This document shows, one piece after another, positions 53,863 through 62,705 of a stretch of 64,000 bases of DNA. Every line of letters starts with the position of its first letter. Position 1 is the stretch's first letter. This DNA is from an uncultured Paracoccus sp. (GTDB lineage Bacteria > Pseudomonadota > Alphaproteobacteria > Rhodobacterales > Rhodobacteraceae): positions 123,880 through 187,879 of the forward strand of contig NZ_CANMEH010000007.1 in NCBI RefSeq assembly GCF_947496875.1. Direction: 5' to 3'. Position numbers and translations under genes: made by a program. The notes beneath the pieces were generated by a model. It worked only from the letters and a program-made list of their open reading frames with translations, had not been told where the DNA came from and searched no databases.

Positions 53863-54954
53863 CTATTGCGCGAGTAGGGAGTTCAGACGTTCCTGGCCAT
53901 ATTCCTCGTTGGTGGTCTTGCCGTCGGGCGAAGGCGCACCCCAGTAGTCAGGGCTCCACTCGATCGCCTTCGCTGTGTTCGCCGGATTATTGGCCCAATA
54001 CTTGCTGACTTCCGGATCTGCCGCCTCGAAAACGACTGGCGAAGGCAGCGCAACCGGGAAGTTCGATGTCAACTCGGCAGCGCGCTGCGGTTCCAGGCGC
54101 CAGGAAAGCAGCTTGTGTGCGTTTTCGATGTTCGGTGCGCCTTTGGGAATGGAGAAGAAATCGTAGTAGACGAAGCCCTGGTTCCACTCGACCTCCAGCG
54201 GGGCGCCCTCCAGTGCCAGCTGACTGGTCGAACCGGTGTAAGCCATGCACATGTCCGCCTCGCCATCCAGAAGCAGCTGGGGTGGTTGTGCGGCGGTTGT
54301 CCACCACTTGGAGACGTGAGGTTTTATCTGCTCCAGTTTTGTCAGTGCCCGTTCCACGTCCAAGGGGTAAAGGTCCTCCTTCGCCACGCCGTCCGCCATC
54401 AACGCCGCTTCCATTGTGAAGCGCGGCCATGCCGGCATGCAGCGCTTGCCAGGAAACTTCTCGACATCCCAGAAGTCCGCCCAGCTCTGCGGCGCGGCGT
54501 CCGCGGCGTAGACATCGGTGTTGTAGACAAGACCCACGCCAATCACCTGCAGCGCCACGCCCTTCGGCCGCTTCAGATTGTCGGGCATAGCGGCCAGGGT
54601 ATTCTGCGCCTCTTCGGACATCATGCTATAATCGATGTCGGCCAGGCAGCAGTCGCCGAGCAGTTTGGTTTCCTGATCGAAGATGAAGGTCAGGTCCCAC
54701 TCTGCCTTGCCGGCTTCTACCTGCGCCTTGATGCGCGGCCCGCTGCGGGCTTCCTGCACCGTGATAACGTCGATGCCAGTTTCCTCCTCGAAAGGATCAT
54801 ACATCACCTCGCGCAGCGCCTCGCCGTAGCCGCCGCCAGGGTCCTGCATGATGACTTCGTTGCTCTGCGCCCAGGCACCCCCAGCGCCTGCTGCAAGTAG
54901 AGTGGTTGCGGCCAGAGCCGACACCATGCCCTTGATCGGGTTCAGTCCAAGCAT
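53863..54954 (-). CDS. Spermidine/putrescine-type ABC transporter, substrate-binding protein
   Basis: A 363-residue PotD-like periplasmic protein. Signal peptide of about 29 residues, cut after AWA. Core segments: MQDPGGGYGEALREVMYDPFEEETG, here given only as its key GGGYGEALRE, then VIGVGLVYNTDVYA and NIENAHKLLSWRLEP. ATG 54954 is preceded by GGAGGAAGACGG. The Pot family takes polyamines, opines, thiosulfate-like or other solutes; the catabolic genes across the promoter suggest an organic acid or amine. Confidence 0.88.
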   Translation of the reverse strand: MLGLNPIKGMVSALAATTLLAAGAGGAWAQSNEVIMQDPGGGYGEALREVMYDPFEEETGIDVITVQEARSGPRIKAQVEAGKAEWDLTFIFDQETKLLGDCCLADIDYSMMSEEAQNTLAAMPDNLKRPKGVALQVIGVGLVYNTDVYAADAAPQSWADFWDVEKFPGKRCMPAWPRFTMEAALMADGVAKEDLYPLDVERALTKLEQIKPHVSKWWTTAAQPPQLLLDGEADMCMAYTGSTSQLALEGAPLEVEWNQGFVYYDFFSIPKGAPNIENAHKLLSWRLEPQRAAELTSNFPVALPSPVVFEAADPEVSKYWANNPANTAKAIEWSPDYWGAPSPDGKTTNEEYGQERLNSLLAQ

Positions 54955-54988
54955 TCCGTCTTCCTCCACTGTAAGAATCGATTCCGGT

Positions 54989-56785
54989 TCAGGTTGCTCC
55001 GCGGGAGCGCGCGAGGACCGGGCGCGCGAGGACTATCCCTCCAACGACCAGCAGCACCTCAAGGGTCGAGACCACCGCCAGCACGGGGTTCAGTTGATAG
55101 TTGACGTCAGCCCACAGCATCAGTGGCAGCGTGCGCATGCGCGGGCTGGACAGGAAAAGCGACAGCACCAGCTCATCAAATGAGTGCAGGAAGGCAAAAA
55201 ACACCGCCGCTGCCAATCCTGGAGCAATCGCTGGCAGCGTAACCGTGCGAAAAACCGTGAGGGGCGAGGCGCCATGCACGGCCGCCCCCTGTTCAAGCCT
55301 CCGGTCCACTGCCTGCAGGGAGGCGGAGACAATTACCACCACGATCGGAATGCCCCCGATCGCATGCGCCGCCGCAAGGCCCCAATAGGTTCCGACGAGA
55401 TCGAGCCTGAGGAATAGGCTGTAAAGTGAAAGGCCTAGCACCACCGGCGGCACGATCAATGGGCTGACCAGCAGCAGCATGAGCACGGACTTACCGCGGA
55501 TGCTGCTGCGCACGATGCCCATAGCCGCCGTGGCGCCGAGCGTGACGGCAATGCAGGCTGAGAGCGCCGCAATCGTCAGCGAGTTCCAGAAGGCCGTCAT
55601 CCAAGTCGAATCCGAGAAAAACTTCTCATACCACCGCAAGGAATACGCAGCGGGAGGGAAGGTCAGGTAGCTTGCTTTGCTGAACGAAATGACGATCACG
55701 ACGAGTAGCGGCAGGATCAGCATGAAGATCACGAACCCTCCCATCAGGCGCACCGTCCATGTGCCCCACTCGGCGGGAAGGCGCCCCAGCAACCGCAAGA
55801 CTGGCCATCCCACCGCATCCGCGATCATGGCGCCCAGTTTGCGCCGGCTGCCTGCGGAAGATGTCGCTGAAGACTTCAGCGGCTGCACTTCCGCTTCCGA
55901 CAACTTGCCGCCGCCCCATATGAACTCCAGTCCCAGCAAGCGCCCGGCGATCCCCACAACTATGAGAGTAATGATTAGAAGCACGACCCCGAGCGCCTGA
56001 AGGAAACCCTCGCCGGTAATCGAGTCGGCCTGCTGCGTGATGTGCATCGCAAACATCTGGTCGCTCGGCCCGCCAAGCAGCGTGGGTGTGATGAAGAAGC
56101 CGAGGGCGCTGACGAAAACCAGCAGGAAGCCCGCCCCAACACCCGGCAAGGTGAGCGGCAAAAGCACGCGCCAGAAGACTGCCAAGGGTCCCGCCCCACT
56201 GGCCAGTGCGGCACGGGTGAGGCTCGGGTCGAGGCGCGCCAGACTCGAATAAATGCTCAGGACCATTAGCGGCATCAGCACTGCCGCGATGCCCAGAAGC
56301 ACGCTGCCGCGATTGAACAGCAGGCCAAGCGGCTCATCGTAGAGGCCAAGCCACATGGCGAACTTGTTGATCGGGCCGTTGCGACCCAAGAGCACCATCC
56401 AGGCGTAAGTCCGGATCAGGATGGCGATAAAGTAGGGTAGGACGATTGCCGCAGTGATCAATGTTTGTGCAATGCCACGGCTTCGGTGGATCAGAAGCGC
56501 CGTCGGGTATCCAAAAACAGCGCAAATGATCGCGACGATGAGAGCGATCTGCATCGTTCTCAGGAGTGATTCCCAGTAGAGCGGGACGGAGAATACGCGT
56601 TCGAAATGGGTCCACCACGGGGTTCCCGAGGCGCTGACCCGCGCCAGGTCGAACAGCGGTAGCAGATAGATGACCGCCAGGAAGACCACCGCCGGGACCA
56701 GCAGCAGCGCCGGGTTCTTCAACAACCCTGGGCTTGTTAGTCGCGGCGACGGCGCCGCCTCTTGCAAACGCGGCGCGTGGGTCAT
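54989..56785 (-). CDS. Fused PotB-PotC-type ABC permease
   Basis: A 598-residue protein containing two complete permease halves. The first (about residues 20-275) has ALIVAIICAVFGYPTALLIHR and an EAA loop around LTRAALASGAGPLAVFWRV. A charged linker of about 50 residues (LSEAEVQPLKSSATSSAG) follows. The second (about 345-590) has ATLGATAAMGIV-type helices and an EAA loop around LEQGAAVHGASPLTVFRTV. In most Pot systems these are separate genes. ATGA overlap with the ATPase gene. Confidence 0.9.
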   Translation of the reverse strand: MTHAPRLQEAAPSPRLTSPGLLKNPALLLVPAVVFLAVIYLLPLFDLARVSASGTPWWTHFERVFSVPLYWESLLRTMQIALIVAIICAVFGYPTALLIHRSRGIAQTLITAAIVLPYFIAILIRTYAWMVLLGRNGPINKFAMWLGLYDEPLGLLFNRGSVLLGIAAVLMPLMVLSIYSSLARLDPSLTRAALASGAGPLAVFWRVLLPLTLPGVGAGFLLVFVSALGFFITPTLLGGPSDQMFAMHITQQADSITGEGFLQALGVVLLIITLIVVGIAGRLLGLEFIWGGGKLSEAEVQPLKSSATSSAGSRRKLGAMIADAVGWPVLRLLGRLPAEWGTWTVRLMGGFVIFMLILPLLVVIVISFSKASYLTFPPAAYSLRWYEKFFSDSTWMTAFWNSLTIAALSACIAVTLGATAAMGIVRSSIRGKSVLMLLLVSPLIVPPVVLGLSLYSLFLRLDLVGTYWGLAAAHAIGGIPIVVVIVSASLQAVDRRLEQGAAVHGASPLTVFRTVTLPAIAPGLAAAVFFAFLHSFDELVLSLFLSSPRMRTLPLMLWADVNYQLNPVLAVVSTLEVLLVVGGIVLARPVLARSRGAT

Positions 56786-57930
56786 GACAGCACCCAGCAG
56801 TCCTCAGCACCCCAGCTCACATGCAGGCGACTTCCAACCGGTGGGAGAGACCGTCCCGGCGCATCCGGGCAACGGATCAGCAATCTTTCGCCGCCTGCCA
56901 TTTCAACCTCGATCCGCAGCATCTCTCCCAAGAACAGGGACGAAACGACGATGGTAGAAGCGGTCGCGTCCGACGCAGACTCGTGCAGGACCACCCGTTC
57001 GGGCCGAACGAGCACCGTGACATGATCTTCGCTGGGTGCGCTGCGGCTTTCTGCTTGGAACACGTAACCGGACCGGCTGCGCAGAATCATCGTGGTTCCG
57101 CGCTTCTGCAGGATGTCGGCCTCGATAAGGTTGCTCTCCCCTACGAAGGACGCGACGAACCGGCTTTCCGGGTGACGATAGATCTCGGTTGGACGACCGA
57201 ACTGGACGATATGTCCTGCATCCATAACGGCGATCCGGTCACTCATGGTCAAGGCCTCGCTTTGGTCATGAGTGACAAACAGGATGGTGCTGCCAATTCT
57301 CTGATGGAGATCACGAATTTCGATCTGAATGGATTCCCGAAGGCGACGGTCAAGCGCGCTCAGCGGTTCGTCCATGAGAACGATTTTCGGGCGCATTACG
57401 ATCGCGCGAGCAATGGCGACACGCTGCTGCTGCCCACCCGACATCTCGGTCGGCGCCTTTTTCGCATGTTCGGACAAGCGCATCATCTCGAGCGTCTCAG
57501 CGACCCGCCGCTCGGAGGTGGCGCGGTCCACGCCTGCCATGCGCAGCGGGAAACCGACATTCTGCGCGACAGTCATGTTGGGGAACAGGGCATAGCTCTG
57601 GAACACCATGCCGAAACCGCGGCGGTGAGTCGGAACGTTATGGATCGGCTTGCCATCGATCAGGATCTCGCCGCCATCCAGCCGCTGGAAACCGGCCAGG
57701 AGATTCAGGAGCGTGGTTTTTCCGCTGCCCGAAGGGCCAAGCAGCGTGACGAACTCTCCAGACTGAATTTCAAGGCTGATCCGGTCCGCTGCGCGAAAGG
57801 TGCCGTAGGCTTTGACGACCTCCCGTATGGATATGCTGGAGCCGATAACGCCCTGAGCACGAGTTTCCTGCACAGGTATGGAGAGCGTTTGCTCGGTTCG
57901 TGACGAGCGCCGCGCCGCAGTGTCCACCAT
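56782..57930 (-). CDS. Spermidine/putrescine-type ABC transporter, ATP-binding protein
   Basis: A 382-residue PotA-like ATPase: Walker A LGPSGSGKTTLLNLLAG (about 65-81), Q-loop VFQSYALFPNM, signature [15 protein letters not shown], Walker B IVLMDEPLSALD, switch His in FVTHDQSEALTMSDR, and a C-terminal TOBE domain (about 300-380). I take ATG 57930, three bases after a run AGGGGGGACG; longer upstream starts cross the promoter region. First gene of the importer, divergent from the CoA-transferase-like genes. Confidence 0.88.
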   Translation of the reverse strand: MVDTAARRSSRTEQTLSIPVQETRAQGVIGSSISIREVVKAYGTFRAADRISLEIQSGEFVTLLGPSGSGKTTLLNLLAGFQRLDGGEILIDGKPIHNVPTHRRGFGMVFQSYALFPNMTVAQNVGFPLRMAGVDRATSERRVAETLEMMRLSEHAKKAPTEMSGGQQQRVAIARAIVMRPKIVLMDEPLSALDRRLRESIQIEIRDLHQRIGSTILFVTHDQSEALTMSDRIAVMDAGHIVQFGRPTEIYRHPESRFVASFVGESNLIEADILQKRGTTMILRSRSGYVFQAESRSAPSEDHVTVLVRPERVVLHESASDATASTIVVSSLFLGEMLRIEVEMAGGERLLIRCPDAPGRSLPPVGSRLHVSWGAEDCWVLS

Positions 57931-58158
57931 CGTCCCCCCTGCGTGTTCCACAATATAGAACGTCATTCTGTTTCTCATCTTCTGGCGTGCCCGAGGCTTG
58001 TCAAGGCGTTTCGCTAGGCAGGCGGCTTCGGAGCCGAGCCCACCGTGCGAAGGCGCCGGAAGAGCGATTGACACCTCTGTTCGGCGTTAGCTATCGTGTT
58101 TTGGAAACGTGTTTCAAAATGTGGAACGCCTTTTGCGTTCGATTGAGGAAGCCTGAAC
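57931..58158. promoter_or_regulatory. Divergent promoter region with candidate IclR sites
   Basis: Between the importer ATPase and the CoA-transferase-like genes. A palindrome GAAACGTGTTTC lies at 58105-58116 and is flanked by TTTTG and AAAA. GTTCCA at 57945-57950 and its complement TGGAAC at 58123-58128 sit at the two ends; GTTC/GAAC arms also frame 57945-57961. IclR-family operators often contain TGGAA and TTCCA half-sites, so this is the probable target of the IclR gene at 53 kb. Confidence 0.45.
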
Positions 58159-58965
58159 GTGCTGAGCAACCTGGACGAGATGGCCGCCCGCATAGGGCCC
58201 CGCATGCACGTCGCCCTGCCGGTCGACTATGCCGGTGTCGCGATGGCTATGACGCGGCCCATCATCGCGCACGGAGCAGGAGAGCTGCACCTTGTGTGCG
58301 TTCCCACCGGCGGTCTTCAGGTGGACCAGTTGATAGGCGCGGGTCTTGTCCACTCCATAGAGACAAGCGCGGTCAGCCTGGGGGAAGCGGGCGGGGCTCC
58401 GCGCTTCAACCAGGCGGTTAAGGATGGAGCGATACATCTGAGCGACGCTACCTGCCCGGCGATTCACGCAGGACTCATGGCGGCGCAGAAGGGCATCCCA
58501 TTCATGCCGATGCGCGGCCTTATCGGGTCGGATGTGCTTCGCAATCGTGACGACTGGCGTGTGATGGACAATCCATTTGCAGCAGCGGGCGACCCGATCG
58601 TCCTGATCCCGGCCATCCGGCCAGATGTCGCCGTCTTCCACGCTCCTATGGCGGATCGCTTCGGCAATGTCTGGATCGGCAGGCGGCGGGAACTCGCTGC
58701 CATGGCATATGCCTCGGGCGAAACTCTTGTGACCGTCGAGCGCGTTGTAGACGGCAGCCTTGTTGACGACGAAATGACTGCGGCCGGGGTTCTTCCCGCG
58801 CTCTATGTCACGGCAATCGCCGAAGCGCCGCGTGGGGCTTGGCCGTATGGTCTTTGGGGCGAATACGCGACGGATGTTGACGAACTGAAGCGCTACGCCG
58901 TGGCCGCCCGCTCGGCCCAGGGCTTCGCGGACTACATGTCCGAAGCACTTCGCGTGCATCCATGA
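58159..58965 (+). CDS. CoA-transferase-fold protein, alpha subunit (GctA/IpdA-like)
   Basis: A 268-residue class I CoA-transferase-family subunit. Segments typical of the glutaconate CoA-transferase A type: CVPTGGLQVDQLIGAGLVHSI, LGEAGGAPRFNQAV, FMPMRGLIGSDVLRN, VFHAPMADRFGNVWIG. GTG start at 58159. Its stop overlaps the beta subunit start (ATGA). The partner lacks the catalytic Glu of transferases, so a hydrolase role like that of IpdAB should be considered. Confidence 0.85.
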   Translation: MLSNLDEMAARIGPRMHVALPVDYAGVAMAMTRPIIAHGAGELHLVCVPTGGLQVDQLIGAGLVHSIETSAVSLGEAGGAPRFNQAVKDGAIHLSDATCPAIHAGLMAAQKGIPFMPMRGLIGSDVLRNRDDWRVMDNPFAAAGDPIVLIPAIRPDVAVFHAPMADRFGNVWIGRRRELAAMAYASGETLVTVERVVDGSLVDDEMTAAGVLPALYVTAIAEAPRGAWPYGLWGEYATDVDELKRYAVAARSAQGFADYMSEALRVHP

Positions 58966-59729
58966 GCGCGGAAACCTTGCCGCGAGAGTTGCTGATCGGC
59001 ACCATCGCACGCCTGCTAGAAGGTGTGCGGCACGTAGCGGTCGGGGCCACATCGCCCATACCTGCGGCAGGGGCGATGCTGCGTCGCGCGCTGGACGAAC
59101 GCAACGGTGTCCCAGCGGCACGTCTCTCCATCCTCGGGTCGGTCAGGCACAATTTCTTCACCAACGGCTCCGCGGAGCTGTTCGATGCGGCCGGGCAAGG
59201 TCGGATAGACGCGTTCTTTCTGAGCGGCGGTCAGATTGACGGACAGGCGAACGTAAATCTGGTCGGTCTCGGTGATTACCCGAGATCAGAGGTGCGCTGG
59301 CCCGGCTCCTTTGGATCGGCCTATCTCTACTTTGTCGTTCCGCGCGTGATCCTGTTCCGAGAGGAGCATACGCCCCGCGTTTTCGTCAAGAATGTCGACT
59401 TCATCAGTGCCCCCGGAGTCAGTTCCCCCGAAGTCTATCGTCCGGGCGGCCCGGTGGCGCTGCTCACTGGCAAGGGGCTGTTCAGCTTCGACCGACAGCG
59501 GCCTGGCTTCACCTTAGACAGCCTTCACCCGGGTCACGACCTGATGGAAGTGCAGGAAGCCACAGGATTCGACTTCGCCCATCCCGCAAACCCACCGGTC
59601 ACGCCAGCGCTCGACGCCAGCACGCTTGGGCTTCTTCGAAGGCAGGTGCTGAACGAACTCGAAGAAACCTATCCTGCCTATGTCGCCGACTGGCGCCGCG
59701 ATCTCGCGGGTCTCGGTGAGGCTCACTGA
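58962..59729 (+). CDS. CoA-transferase-fold protein, beta subunit lacking the ESG motif
   Basis: A 255-residue partner of the preceding subunit. FFLSGGQIDGQANVNLVGLGDY and VFVKNVDFISAPG match glutaconate CoA-transferase beta subunits. In that family the strand after the first helix ends in VESG, whose Glu forms the CoA thioester. Here the aligned residues about 55-60 read LSILGS, so the Glu is absent. Coupled by 4 bp to the alpha gene and followed 16 bp later by a CaiB/BaiF gene. Confidence 0.82.
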   Translation: MSAETLPRELLIGTIARLLEGVRHVAVGATSPIPAAGAMLRRALDERNGVPAARLSILGSVRHNFFTNGSAELFDAAGQGRIDAFFLSGGQIDGQANVNLVGLGDYPRSEVRWPGSFGSAYLYFVVPRVILFREEHTPRVFVKNVDFISAPGVSSPEVYRPGGPVALLTGKGLFSFDRQRPGFTLDSLHPGHDLMEVQEATGFDFAHPANPPVTPALDASTLGLLRRQVLNELEETYPAYVADWRRDLAGLGEAH

Positions 59730-59745
59730 CCGATCGGACTGACCC

Positions 59746-60954
59746 ATGACGCACACCGGCTCTCTAGCAAACCTGAAGGTGATCGACGCAAGCCGCGTCC
59801 TCGGCGGGCCCTATGCGGGGCAAATACTTGCTGACCACGGGGCGGACGTGATCAAGGTTGAACCCCCGGCAGGCGATGAGACCCGAGGTTGGGGCCCGCC
59901 TTTCCTGGACGGGGCAGCCAGCTACTTTCTCGGTCTGAATCGCAACAAGCGCGGTATAGCCGTCGACCTCGGGAAGCCGGCAGGTCGCGAGCTGCTGATG
60001 GAGCTGCTCAGGGATGCGGATGTGTTCCTGGAGAACTTCAAGACCGGAACGCTGGAGCGCTGGGGTCTTGGATATGACGACCTGTCGCGTCGTTTCCCGA
60101 AACTGATTCATTGCCGGGTCTCCGGCTTCGGCGCCGATGGGCCAATGGGGGGACTACCGGGCTACGACGCGGCGATCCAGGCCGTATGCGGCATCATGAG
60201 CGTCAACGGCGAACTCGGCGGGGCTCCGTTGCGCGTGGGCCTGCCGGTGGTCGACATGGTGACCGGGTTGAACGCAACCATCGGCATTCTCATGGCGCTG
60301 AACGAGCGTGCGCTGAGCGGCACCGGACAGTTTGTCGAAACGAGCCTTTACGACTGCGGCGTGTCGCTGCTGCACCCGCATCTGCCGAACTATTATCTGT
60401 CCGGCCGGGTGGCAGCGCCATCAGGCAATGCTCATCCCAACATCTGCCCCTACGACACGTTCGCCACTGGCACAGACCCGATCTTCCTCGCGGTAGGCAA
60501 CAACCGGCAGTTCACTACGCTCTGCACAACAATCGGCCGTCCGGATCTTCCGGGCGACGCCCGCTTTGCCTCGAACAGCCAGCGAAACAAGCACCGTGAT
60601 GAGCTGAAGGTCGAGCTTGAGAAAGCGCTGAGGGTCTTCGATTGCGATCAGCTGGCGGAAACGTTGATCCAGGCGGGGGTCCCCTGCGGCGGAGTGCGGA
60701 CCATCGACCGAGTGGTGGCTGATCCGCACACGCTCCACCGCGGGATGGTGGTCGACATCGGAGAGTATCGCGGCACCGGCAGTCCGATAAAGTTGTCGCG
60801 CACGCCGGCCAGCTATAGGCGTGCACCGCCGAAGTTCGCGGAGCACACGGCCGAGGTTCTGGCGAGTATCGCCGTTGAGCCAGAGGACTACCGCGACGTG
60901 CTCCCCGTTGCGGGCCCTGCGACTGAACAAGATTCCGACCCGGCGCGGACCTGA
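59746..60954 (+). CDS. CaiB/BaiF-family (class III) CoA-transferase
   Basis: A 402-residue enzyme that moves CoA between carboxylic acids. Features: VIDASRVLGGPYAGQILADHGADVIKVE cut here to its core GPYAGQILADHGADVIKVE, FLGLNRNKRGIAVDL, and the catalytic Asp in ETSLYDCGVSLL near residue 200. GYDAAIQAVCGIMSVNGE is also typical. It would activate the pathway acid as a CoA ester. With the preceding pair it shows that CoA thioesters are intermediates. Confidence 0.9.
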   Translation: MTHTGSLANLKVIDASRVLGGPYAGQILADHGADVIKVEPPAGDETRGWGPPFLDGAASYFLGLNRNKRGIAVDLGKPAGRELLMELLRDADVFLENFKTGTLERWGLGYDDLSRRFPKLIHCRVSGFGADGPMGGLPGYDAAIQAVCGIMSVNGELGGAPLRVGLPVVDMVTGLNATIGILMALNERALSGTGQFVETSLYDCGVSLLHPHLPNYYLSGRVAAPSGNAHPNICPYDTFATGTDPIFLAVGNNRQFTTLCTTIGRPDLPGDARFASNSQRNKHRDELKVELEKALRVFDCDQLAETLIQAGVPCGGVRTIDRVVADPHTLHRGMVVDIGEYRGTGSPIKLSRTPASYRRAPPKFAEHTAEVLASIAVEPEDYRDVLPVAGPATEQDSDPART

Positions 60955-60964
60955 GGATGACTGG

Positions 60965-62020
60965 ATGGACACAACCACACGCCCGCTAATTATCGGCATC
61001 ATCGGCGATGGCTTCATGCAACCCCGCTTCTTCGAGGAGGCCCTGAAAGAGCGCCTCGCTGGGCGAAACCTGCTGTTCCGCAGAATGCAGCTCGACTGGC
61101 CTCTCAAGGTGCAATCGACCAAGCGCGATCCGTTGTTGCCGGTTGCCGAGTTCGTAGGGCAGCCCGAGGACTATTTTGCCTTCCTTGCTGATCTGGACGT
61201 CTTGGTCACGCACCTCGCCCCTGTGACCGCGACAAGCCTGAGCCATGCGCCAAACCTCCGGATCATCGCAGTGTCCCGCGGCGGCCCTGTCAACATCGAG
61301 ATGCCGGCCGCGCGCGACTATGGCGTCACGGTTGTCAACACCCCCGGCCGCAACGCATCGGCGGTAGCCGAGTTTACTGTCGCCTCGCTTCTCGCCGAGA
61401 CGCGCAACCTGATCAGAGGTCATCTGTCGGTCGCCAGCGGCGATTTCCGACGCGATTTTTATCATTACGACCACGCTGGTCCGGAACTGCGTGAGCTTAC
61501 CGTCGGGATTGTCGGTTACGGCGACATCGGCACGCGCGTCGCCCGGCTGCTTCACCCCTTCGGCTGCCCACTCCTGATCTACGATCCCTTCAAGGAGTTG
61601 AACGAGGAGGACAGGCAGCGGGGTCTGGAGAAGGTCGAACTCGACGACCTTTTGCGCCGCTCGGATGTGGTTACTCTGCACCCGCGCGTCACGCCCCAGT
61701 CCAAAGGGATGATTGGGCGAGCGCAGATCGAGATGATGAAGCCCGGCGCCTATATCGTGAACACCACGCGAGGACAGGTGCTAGCCTACGAAGCGCTCTA
61801 TGAGGCGCTGGCGCGCGGACATCTTAAGGGTGCCGCTCTCGACACCTTCGATCCGGAGCCGCCGCCGCCCGACTGGCCCCTGCTCAGACTGCCGAACGTG
61901 ACGCTTTCACCCCACATCGCCGGTGCCTCGCGCTATTCCATCACCAAGGCCGCCCGGATGATCGCCGAAGATATCGCGCGTATTCTCGGGGGCGACGCCC
62001 CGCTTCACCCATGCAAGTGA
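60965..62020 (+). CDS. D-isomer-specific 2-hydroxyacid dehydrogenase
   Basis: A 351-residue NAD-dependent dehydrogenase: VGIVGYGDIGTRVARLLHPFG near residue 178, catalytic Arg in NTTRGQVLAYE near 263, Glu in DTFDPEPPPP near 292, His in LSPHIAGASRYS near 314. Longer at the N terminus than the homologue at 45.8 kb. ATG 60965 follows the CaiB stop by 10 bp. The downstream aldolase and kinase suggest oxidation of a hydroxy- or sugar-acid. Confidence 0.9.
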   Translation: MDTTTRPLIIGIIGDGFMQPRFFEEALKERLAGRNLLFRRMQLDWPLKVQSTKRDPLLPVAEFVGQPEDYFAFLADLDVLVTHLAPVTATSLSHAPNLRIIAVSRGGPVNIEMPAARDYGVTVVNTPGRNASAVAEFTVASLLAETRNLIRGHLSVASGDFRRDFYHYDHAGPELRELTVGIVGYGDIGTRVARLLHPFGCPLLIYDPFKELNEEDRQRGLEKVELDDLLRRSDVVTLHPRVTPQSKGMIGRAQIEMMKPGAYIVNTTRGQVLAYEALYEALARGHLKGAALDTFDPEPPPPDWPLLRLPNVTLSPHIAGASRYSITKAARMIAEDIARILGGDAPLHPCK

Positions 62021-62027
62021 GCTTCCG

Positions 62028-62705
62028 ATGACGACTAACGAGCTGGATCTGCGCCGCGAACTCGTCGAGGCATGCCGCAGCATGAACCGTCTGCGGATCA
62101 ACAATGGCACGGCAGGCAATATAAGCGTTCGCCACGGCGACGGGTTCCTGATCTCTCCGACGGGCATTCCCTACGACCAGCTGACGCCGGAGCATGTCGT
62201 TGCGATGAACTGGGATGCCACCTTTGCAGGCGACGTTCTGCCGTCCAGCGAGTGGCGCTTTCACCGCGATATCCTGCAGGCGCGGCCCGACCTGCACGCG
62301 GTGGTCCACACTCACTCTGTCCATGCCACCGCATTGTCTGTCCTCGAACGCGACATCCCCGCCATCCACTACGTCATCGCTGCAGCGGGCGGCGACAGCA
62401 TACGCTGCGCGCCTTACGAGATTTTCGGTTCGCAAGAGCTGGCCGACCAGGTGGTGAAGGCGCTTGAGGGTCGCCGCGCCTGCCTGATGGCGCATCATGG
62501 AGTGATCGCCGCGCATGTGTCGATCGCACGGGCACTGGCGCTCGCGGTCACAGTGGAGGAACTGGCCCACCAATATCTTCTCTGCCTGCCGCTGGGCGAT
62601 CCGCCAGTCCTGTCCGAAAGCCAGATAGCCGACGTGCTGGTGAAGTTCAGGAGTTACGGCCAGCAAGGCACGCCCACGGGAGAGGGGCTTCGCCAGGCCT
62701 CGTGA
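62028..62705 (+). CDS. Class II aldolase/adducin-family protein
   Basis: A 225-residue enzyme of the fuculose-phosphate/ribulose-phosphate-epimerase fold. NNGTAGNISVRHGDGFLISP near residue 25, PSSEWRFHRDILQARPDLHAVVHTHSVHA carries the acid and two zinc His (near 90-95; key residues E, H-T-H), and the third His is in LMAHHGVIA near 158. It would cleave or decarboxylate a phosphorylated sugar acid made by the adjacent kinase. Confidence 0.9.
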   Translation: MTTNELDLRRELVEACRSMNRLRINNGTAGNISVRHGDGFLISPTGIPYDQLTPEHVVAMNWDATFAGDVLPSSEWRFHRDILQARPDLHAVVHTHSVHATALSVLERDIPAIHYVIAAAGGDSIRCAPYEIFGSQELADQVVKALEGRRACLMAHHGVIAAHVSIARALALAVTVEELAHQYLLCLPLGDPPVLSESQIADVLVKFRSYGQQGTPTGEGLRQAS

